A stretch of 64,000 bases of DNA from Mugil cephalus (lineage: Eukaryota > Chordata > Actinopteri > Mugiliformes > Mugilidae), in the NCBI RefSeq assembly GCF_022458985.1, contig NC_061777.1, positions 13,357,668 to 13,421,667 of the forward strand. The letters run 5' to 3'. The notes beneath the pieces were generated by a model. It searched no databases and was not told the origin of the DNA. It was given only the letters and a program-made list of their open reading frames with translations. The translations under genes and the position numbers were made by a program. Shown piece by piece: positions 56,352 to 64,000 of this stretch (its first letter is position 1; each line of letters begins with the position of its first letter).

Positions 56352-57284
56352 TTAGAAGATGTCAGGACACATGCTCCAGTCCTGTCTCTCCTTTGACTCC
56401 CAGTAGCCGCCCTTGTACACAAAGTTTGTCTCTCCAGTGACCGAGTCCCTCCTCTGGTGAAACCACAACGGCTGGTAGCCTTCGTATTCTCTACCTGTGG
56501 AAAGAGGCGCCAGAGTTACTCAGTCCCCATCATTTAATCACCTTTAAGTGGAGAAGCCACAGCTGCAGGCAATTCGCTGAGTAGTCCATTCGCCTTCATA
56601 CAAAATGCATAATATGGGAAGCAATCGATCGCTGTGCACTGCATTTGGGGCAGCTCCAAATGTGAACCGTGCTGGAACGGTGAACGAGTCGAACAAAAGG
56701 GCATCAATAAAATAAAATAATAATAATGATAATAATAATAAAAAAAATTAAAAAAACGAGCTGGATATGCAAAATGGAAAAAACCTGTTTTCATTCGTGT
56801 TGAAGGTGAAAATCATAATCACTGCTTTGGAACTTTTGGAATAATGAAACAGCAAACCAGTCAGAGCAAGGGAGAAACTGCAGTTTTCTGATGTGTGGAC
56901 ATTTGTAGAAATTTCTGAATTTAAACTCAGCACTGTAGCTCGGTTTATGAAAAACATACATTTATTAGATGAGCAAAGCACTCGGTGAGTGCACCAGATA
57001 AATGCCCAATCAAATAAGCAGAATGGCAAATTAATCGCTTGCTATTGTGGCTTCACCGTGGCACTGAGGGAATACTCATATCCGTTATTACATGTAACAT
57101 GTTGCTGAGGCCACTTCTGAATCAAAATGTCACATGTATGCAGGAAAAAGTCTTGTTCTTTTGTTTTTTCCTGAGTTATTATTTGGAGAAATTGACATGA
57201 GAGGGATATCATGCAGTTCCCACACAGAAGCAGACCACACAGAGGACACACAGGGGATGGTGTTTATGTGTGCACGTGTGTTTT

Positions 57285-57327
<43 letters not shown>

Positions 57328-57450
57328 ATCGATGCACAACAGAGGGGTACAGGGCAGCCCCCACTCACCAGAGTCATAATCACACTCTGACCATCAATAG
57401 AGGGAGGGAAAAGAAAGACAAGTCATGGGTTCATCAAATACAATCTGGCT

Positions 57451-57490
<40 letters not shown>

Positions 57491-60400
57491 AATGCCACCA
57501 GGATGACAGGTTCCTGCTGAGGTCTCCACAGAGTTCGTACACTAGCTTGTCTCAGCTCTTTCATGTTAAGCCTTGTCCTCTGACCTTTCACCTTTCACCT
57601 TTCATACTTTCATGCTTTTCAAACAAAGAGTCGTCTATGTCTAATTTTCTTCTGTACTGATCATTAAGATCTCAACCAAATAAGAACTCCATCCAGCATC
57701 ATCACATTTAATCTGAATATGATGATTTTACTATAGGATCTCTGCCCACTTTGCAACTTTATGTCAATTCCCTCACTTATGTCTTTCTTTTCTTCTTTCA
57801 CTTGTCATCTCTGCCTGGCTCTGCCACTCTTTACCTCTCAAACATCAGACTCCGTTTCATACCTTCGTCCACAGCGTCCGAGGCCTCGGCTTCCCGCCTC
57901 CTCCTCACAGCTCTCTGCTTCTCCTCTAGCCTCTGTTTTTCTGAGTTGGCTTCATCCCATCGACCGTCCTCCATCAGCTTCTGGTCTGGCCTCAGACGGC
58001 TGTCTGTCAGTCCCACTCCGTCCTCCGGCTCATTCAGGGTCAATGCCAGCGCGGAGAAGTAGTACATGTTCTCTGCATTTTCTCTGAAAAGGTGAGGGGC
58101 AATAGACGCGAGTTACAGCGTTGTGTTTTTACAACCTGTGATATAAACTGAGCAATGCATCCGTTGCGCAACAGCTATGACTCATACTGTATAAAGCTAA
58201 AAGTTCTTATGGCTGATAAGACGAGCTTACGGGAGAGGGTATTTTTTCCACAGCAGTTTGGGGGACAAAGTCTGATAGACGGTCTTCTGCTTGCCCTCTG
58301 AACCGCTGCCTCCTCGGCTGCTCTGAAGGATCTTGGAACTCTCGATTTTATCATCCCATGTACCGGAGAGGATGTAGTGCGCCTGGCCCCCACTATCTGC
58401 CACCACACCTGTCACCTGGAAAGAACAAAAAGAAATCGGAGAGGATGTTAAGCATCCCTGGAAAAACATTAATATGTTTCAAAGAGCTCATCCCAAATAA
58501 GTCAAACCACAGAAGAATACCCCTGTTTTCACATTTTTCATGGGTAGAATATTCAGTTTCAGCTGCGTGACACAGAGTAGGTCTATATTTGTTGATACTT
58601 TCCAGCAGGGGGCAGCATTTGACCATGAAACAGCCACGGCAAACGCCATCACGCCATGTAGGGCAAGTGTGGAAAAGGAGGTATTTACCTTCCGTGGAAC
58701 ATCCCTGGAGAAATAGCTGTAAGGAGAGAACTTGAGTTGGCAGGTCTCCTTAGTCCTGTGATTCACAATCTCGATGTCGCCCGACTGCACAAAGCGCAAA
58801 CATAAACAGGACGCAACAAACACAGCGTCACGTCAGAGGAAAACAATCCTGGACTGAAGTAGGTATAAAAAAAAAAAAAAAAAAGGATTGTAAAACTGAG
58901 CCATTAAAACACGCACAGAGTGTGTCATGATAAACATACTTGGTCCACTGCATTGACATACCCATGACCCATGACCATATCATCATGTCTAGACAAATAC
59001 CAGTGCTTTGCTGTGGTTAGTCTTCTATTGATAATAACAGTCACTAGTAGGAGAAAAGCTTCTCCAGATTTATAAGGGGTTGTTGGGATGACCTTGTTCT
59101 ACAGAGGACGATAGCAGAGGTGTAACAGTGGAAGCTAATCAAGTATTGGTAGTATTATTTTTATTTTTTCCCTGTGGACTTTTCAGTGGTTGGGGGAGCC
59201 ATGCTATTAGACTAGTACACCAACTGTATGTATATAACGATATAAACATAACAGGAAGTTAAAACCTATGACTAAAAACTATAGTTAATTTAAATTAAAC
59301 TTATGACTAAGAGCTGATAATTCTAGCTGATATAATCTGATATCTTCAACACTGACAGACTGATAAGATACAAGTGGGAATAATCAAAGAAATAAAGAAG
59401 GTGTGTGTGTGTGTGTGGCTAACATAGAGGGTTGTGAATACACAGACACGTGAAGCCTGCCCCTCCCACTGCCTCCCCCCGATATAACTGGGACACCTCA
59501 GAGAAAGAAGACGGTGTTATTTTAGGGTGTTATTATAGATCAAAGCTAAAGATAACTCCCCAGAGAGCAAGGAGACTCTCATTCATGTGCTGTACGGCTT
59601 TGTTCTGATTCCCTTCTCAACAGCCCTCGACTCTGCAGGTCTATACCACACACTCCTGCAGAACAGGAGGCAAACAGCGGATGTGGGTTTGGAGATGTGG
59701 TTGGATGGTTGGATGGCGCTCGTAAACAGACCTGGTCAATCCATAGCTTGCCCACAATGATGTTGTGCACTGTGGAGGTGACCTTTCTCCACACGTAGTG
59801 GTTCCCGCTGGAGTGGAACTGAAGGTGAATGGCACCTGGGGATAAAAATGGACAAAAGACCATGAGAGATAAGAAATATCACAACTCCTTTGTTATCAGG
59901 CAGCAGCTTCCAACCTGAGAGTGAGGTCTTAGATTATGGGTTTGGTTTTGTGATTCCAAATCCTATGCGTTGATGCTCTGTGCGCAGGCAATATATCCCT
60001 TTAATCCGAGAGGACTCGAGGACGTGTGTTTCACTACAACCGCCTTCCACTTAAGAGTTTTTTTTTCTATTACGCTGCACCTCACAGCAAAGCGCATAAC
60101 TGGAGAGAAGTCAGATTAATACCTCCGCATCCCTTGGCTGAACCTATCAAATCTTTCATTTATCTGAGCCAACAGACCGCTGCTCTTTGCTCTCCTTCTA
60201 CAATATAGAGCTCCCTTTATACCTATATTTATGTATGTGTCAAAGGGGTCATAAAACCCTCCAGATTCACACCCCTTTTTCTCTGGCGGTAGATTGTATG
60301 GCAAGCACATCATAGGTCTACTGCTCTCACGCGAGCCGTGGTGTTCCTGGACTGGCGCTGCGGCTGTTTAATTTGCACGGTGGAGCCTTTATTCACACAT

Positions 60401-63400
60401 ATACTTCGTTAGCTTCCCGGCTGAATGTAAATCCTCTCACCCAGGGGCATTATGGAGAGATATTTGCCACGGAACTTGCTGGCGATGGTGATTTCCTGCC
60501 ACAAGGTCCAGCCTCTTTGGGAAATCACATGATGTGCAGCTGCAGGGGGGTGATGGCTCACCTGAGATAACGTACGGACACAAAGGATAAATGCAATACA
60601 GGGACAATGCTCGTATAATCAGAAAATGTCTCAGTTTTTTATGTGTGTAAACCAAATTTCCTGCGCGGTTACCTGCTCACACAGCGAGCGGTAGCCGAAC
60701 TCCTCCAGGCGATCGAGCTCGTAGGTTTCGCCCAAGAGGGGGTTGAATGGCTTGGCCGTCCGGTGGACTGTGGTGGAGTAGGAGGATATGGAGAAGGCGG
60801 CGACCAGGCACATCTGTTCCAGGGAGGACTCGCAGCGCGCCGCCTTGTCCAGGAGCTCGTGATACTCCAGGTCCTCGGTGAGACGCTGCAGCATCGACAG
60901 GGGCTCGTTGAAGTTCACCTGAAGACGGAGAAGAGAAACTCGTAAGATGCAGTTAAGACAGATTTACGCGAACCTGTCGGAAAGAAGAACGCTCCGCACG
61001 AACTTACAGGCATGGGGATTTTAGAGAGCTCCTTGCCGATGCAGTTCTTCATGATGCTCCACAAATTGAGGGAGTAGTTGGGCTTGTCTGGGATGCGAGA
61101 CCGCCTCTGCCTGCGGGGCTGCAGCTCCTTTCCCGACACATCGTTACAGCTCGGAGACATCTGGCGTTAAAGTGAAGGGAGAAGGAGTTCACGCAGGAGT
61201 TTGAGAAAATATTTTCAGTCTCACGGACAGCTTGGCAACACATCACCACGCGGTGACAGAGCGAGTAAACGACGAGAGGAGAGACAGCACAGATGTGTAG
61301 GAAGGAGAAGAAGGAGCACGAGAGAGTTGAGGGGAAAGGAGAGCAGATGTTGGACTGGTAATTAAGATTTAGTGGAATGATGCAACTGCGTGTCTCTGGC
61401 ACCACAGGGGGGACAGCGAGACAGCAGGAAACACAGAGGAAGGCTGTCTGTGTGTGTGTGTGTCTGTGTGTGTCTGTGTGTGTCTGTGTGGGATGAAAGC
61501 AGGGCAGGAGAGGAGGCACGTATGCGAGAACAGCGAGTAAGGATGTCATTTAAATAAATCAACGAGGTGCGAGCTTTGCAGCAGCACGAATGAATCTGTA
61601 CTGAGAGTATAAAAAGTCAGCGGCGTCCACAAATATCAGTCCTATTAGTCAGACTTGTTAGGGAGACAAACACTCACATGGTCGTCCTGGTTCCAGTCAT
61701 TGGGCTGGCCTCCGCTCGCGCCGCTCAAATTACTCTGAGATCGCCTGGAACAGAATGAAAATGTTTGTGACATTGTGTTATTTTTATTTGTATAACAGAG
61801 TGAACACTTGGGACAAACTAGAGACGCGAACACACTACTCATTGATTTCTGTGTGTGTGAAAGGTTAAACTGTTAAACTACCAGCCAGAGCCTAGTTAAG
61901 CTCTCAGCCGATGTCAAATTCACAATTAAGAAAAAATTGAGCATGCAACTATCCACTAAACTTTAAACCCTGTATCTGACTTTCCTTTTATTCTTACAGT
62001 ATGTTTCAATAAGAGTCACACTGACCTGTGCTGTGTGCTCTCAGTGGCAGTCACTGTGATAAACGCAGGGGAATCCTCCATGGCGTCAAAGTACTCAGTA
62101 TCCTCATCTTCATCACTTGCCTCTTCTTTGTGCGGCCTCACGCTCCCTGCAGTCGCAACACGTATACATTTGTGAGTCCTGACAGACATCATGCAGAACT
62201 AGGAACACCACCTCACAGTGGTGAGCTCCTATTGTACAGATTTCAGGAGAGAGGAGCGGATAATCACATACCCATGGCGATTAATCAAGGAAAATAATCA
62301 GCTTAGTAAAATTGGCAATGTTCCTGCTGATTAACTAGCTTGACTGAGGCAAGTTCCTCAGGGTGTGCGACTCGTGTATTGTATCCTACATTCAGCGCTC
62401 AGTACGTTCAGTGATCCATAATTCAGTGTGTGAACCAGGTTTCGACAGAGAGGCACAAATTCTTATAACCTGCACTCATGATAGGATTATATTAGGAATC
62501 GACTAAGAGGGAGAAACTACAATTGCTACTAGGGGTCCATAGTATGAATGTATGTTTCATAAAGATGTGCATTTGACACAATAAATTGGAAAACTCTATT
62601 TCCCACATAAAATTTAAATTCAGAAAATATATGTTCACATTCTCTTTAGCCCCACAATGAGCACTGGCAGGGTTACACGATGTTCTGTCACCTCGTTTTT
62701 CAAAAGGAAAATAGTGTCAAATGTTGTTAAAGTCCATCCAGAGTCCACACACTTAGACAACGACGTAGGTTATTTTCTGTGCCTTCCAAATGACTAATAT
62801 TCTGCTTCTATCTTGAAGGGTAAAAGTAAACGACGCTGACTGGAGGAAGGAGAATGGACTCGAGTATGTTTGAAGACCTTATTGAAGACGACAGAGAGAG
62901 GAGACTGCTGGGAATGAGATGCAACATGCAGCTGGGCTCAAAATAGGGGTTTATTTATATCCCATTCTTCAACTTGAAAACCAAACTCTACCTACCCAGA
63001 CATGCCTCCCTCTCTACAACTTCAACCTTCAGGCATCCTTTCAATTTACTATCCTCTTGTAACCTTAGCGGACAAAAACGTCCATGTCCAAAACTGCTAT
63101 AAAAACTACTATTTTTTTTTAAAATCTCTTAAACCACTTCATGACTTCAAAAAACTATATTCAATCATTCTGCGGATTTTAACCCTTTAAATGCTTGACT
63201 ACTTGAAGCCACTGTTGTTTTTATGAAAAAAAATATGAAAAATTAGCTATTTTCTATAAAACTAATGTTTGGTTGGCTGGGGCATTTTTTTTTCAGATCA
63301 GTCTTGGAAATGACCAAAATTATCTAAAATATTGACTTGATTGGATAATTAGTTTTTGTGCTGCATCAGATTTAAAATTTACTACAAAAATGTCCCATTG

Positions 63401-64000
63401 ACTTCCATTAAATTATTAAATACATTTTTAAACTCAATAAAATCATTCATTCTGCAATTTTCATTTATGAGAAAATTGCTTTTTGTGCTTGTGTTATTGA
63501 GCTCAGCAGGCTATTATGAAGTGTGTGCTGGTATTTCTCTGGAGAGGACGCAGCTGAAGTCGTGGGGTCACTAAAAAGTTTCTCTTTATTTGGAGCACAA
63601 ACACTTGTACTCTGTGTCCAAACAGGATTTTTTACACCGAGAGCGGTTTTAGAGGGAAGATTAAGCACTAAATCAGTTTCTTGGACAGATATTTTGATTA
63701 AAACGAAACCAAACAACTGCACAAACTGATTGAAGGGACCACATATAGTCTACAGTTTATGGTTAAGGTAATTACCATCTCTAACTTGACTATTATCCAA
63801 TCGAAACCTCATGACACAACTTTAACTTCTTTCACATGAGGGACGTCTATAATATTAAGCCTGAGGCCACACATGACTTTTAGCCGGCGAAGTGAGGTTC
63901 ACACTGAGGTTCGTGACACACAGACAGTCAGTCTCACCCTTGTTGGTGGTCGGGGCACTGGGAGCACTGGAAACAAGCGTGGGTGCTTCTCTCCACGCTC
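56352..64000 (-). CDS. osbp2: oxysterol-binding protein 2 (ORP4), 3' part, runs off the window
   Basis: OSBP2 carries sterol and PI4P at ER-Golgi/plasma-membrane contacts. Exons (minus): 62146-62026, 61744-61678, 61160-61008, 60918-60673, 60561-60441, 59835-59732, 58784-58689, 58415-58231, 58083-57863, 56494-56352, plus a likely partial exon ending at 63938. Phases agree and give about 485 residues from 62146 to the stop. An FFAT motif EYFDAME, preceded by acidic ASDEDEDT, binds VAP proteins. The ligand domain starts at [20 protein letters not shown]; the family signature EQVSHHPP is split over the 60673/60561 junction. [40 protein letters not shown] and [16 protein letters not shown] follow, ending [22 protein letters not shown] and [11 protein letters not shown] match OSBP2 rather than OSBP. 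The PH domain must lie beyond 64000. Confidence 0.93.
57290..57326. repeat. (GT)n microsatellite
   Basis: GT repeat in the last osbp2 intron. Confidence 0.9.
57452..57488. repeat. (CA)n microsatellite
   Basis: CA repeat 125 bases from the GT array in the same osbp2 intron. The two are complementary and could pair as a long hairpin in the transcript. Confidence 0.9.

Overview
The window is vertebrate nuclear DNA, almost certainly from a ray-finned (teleost) fish. It holds multi-exon genes with GT-AG introns, long CA/GT and tetranucleotide microsatellites, AATAAA-type poly(A) signals, and a nodal-related ligand. Two copies of a palindromic repeat that I recall as common in spiny-rayed fish point to a percomorph. 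Exon boundaries below were set by hand from splice signals, reading-frame phase and protein similarity remembered from known families; no database search was run, so individual junctions may be off by a base or two.

Region 1 (1-21.9 kb, plus strand) is the 3' two thirds of an ankyrin-1 gene: end of the linker after the ankyrin repeats, ZU5 module, UPA region, death domain, C-terminal regulatory domain and a long 3' UTR. An internal muscle-type first exon at 14.3 kb encodes small ankyrin 1 (sAnk1), a membrane-anchored isoform that shares the last three exons. Region 2 (22.7-26.1 kb, plus) is eif4ebp1, the translational repressor 4E-BP1. Region 3 (28.7-30.4 kb, minus) is a nodal-related TGF-beta ligand, best read as southpaw, with a clear TATA box. 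Region 4 (31.3-33.3 kb, minus) is mitochondrial deoxyguanosine kinase (dguok). Region 5 (34.9-37.7 kb, minus) is a cobalamin carrier, best read as tcn2. Region 6 (39.0-41.9 kb, plus) is ccdc117. Region 7 (42.3-51.1 kb, minus) is a 28-coding-exon gene for a coiled-coil protein of about 1,168 residues that I cannot name. Region 8 (51.1-56.3 kb) is a gene-poor, repeat-bearing stretch including the presumed 3' UTR of the next gene. Region 9 (56.4-64.0 kb, minus, running off the end) is osbp2, with the whole sterol-binding domain and the FFAT motif.

The genes are not a functional operon; their order is a record of ancestry. tcn2, ccdc117 and osbp2 are neighbours of human 22q12, ank1 and eif4ebp1 lie together on human 8p11, and the 4E-BP/nodal/ankyrin grouping mirrors the ANK3-EIF4EBP2-NODAL linkage of human 10q, as expected for a duplicated ancestral block. 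The most interesting items are a candidate truncating terminal exon of ank1, the sAnk1 internal promoter, the unnamed coiled-coil gene, and a very strong G-quadruplex tract between eif4ebp1 and the nodal gene. I found no clearly new multi-gene system.
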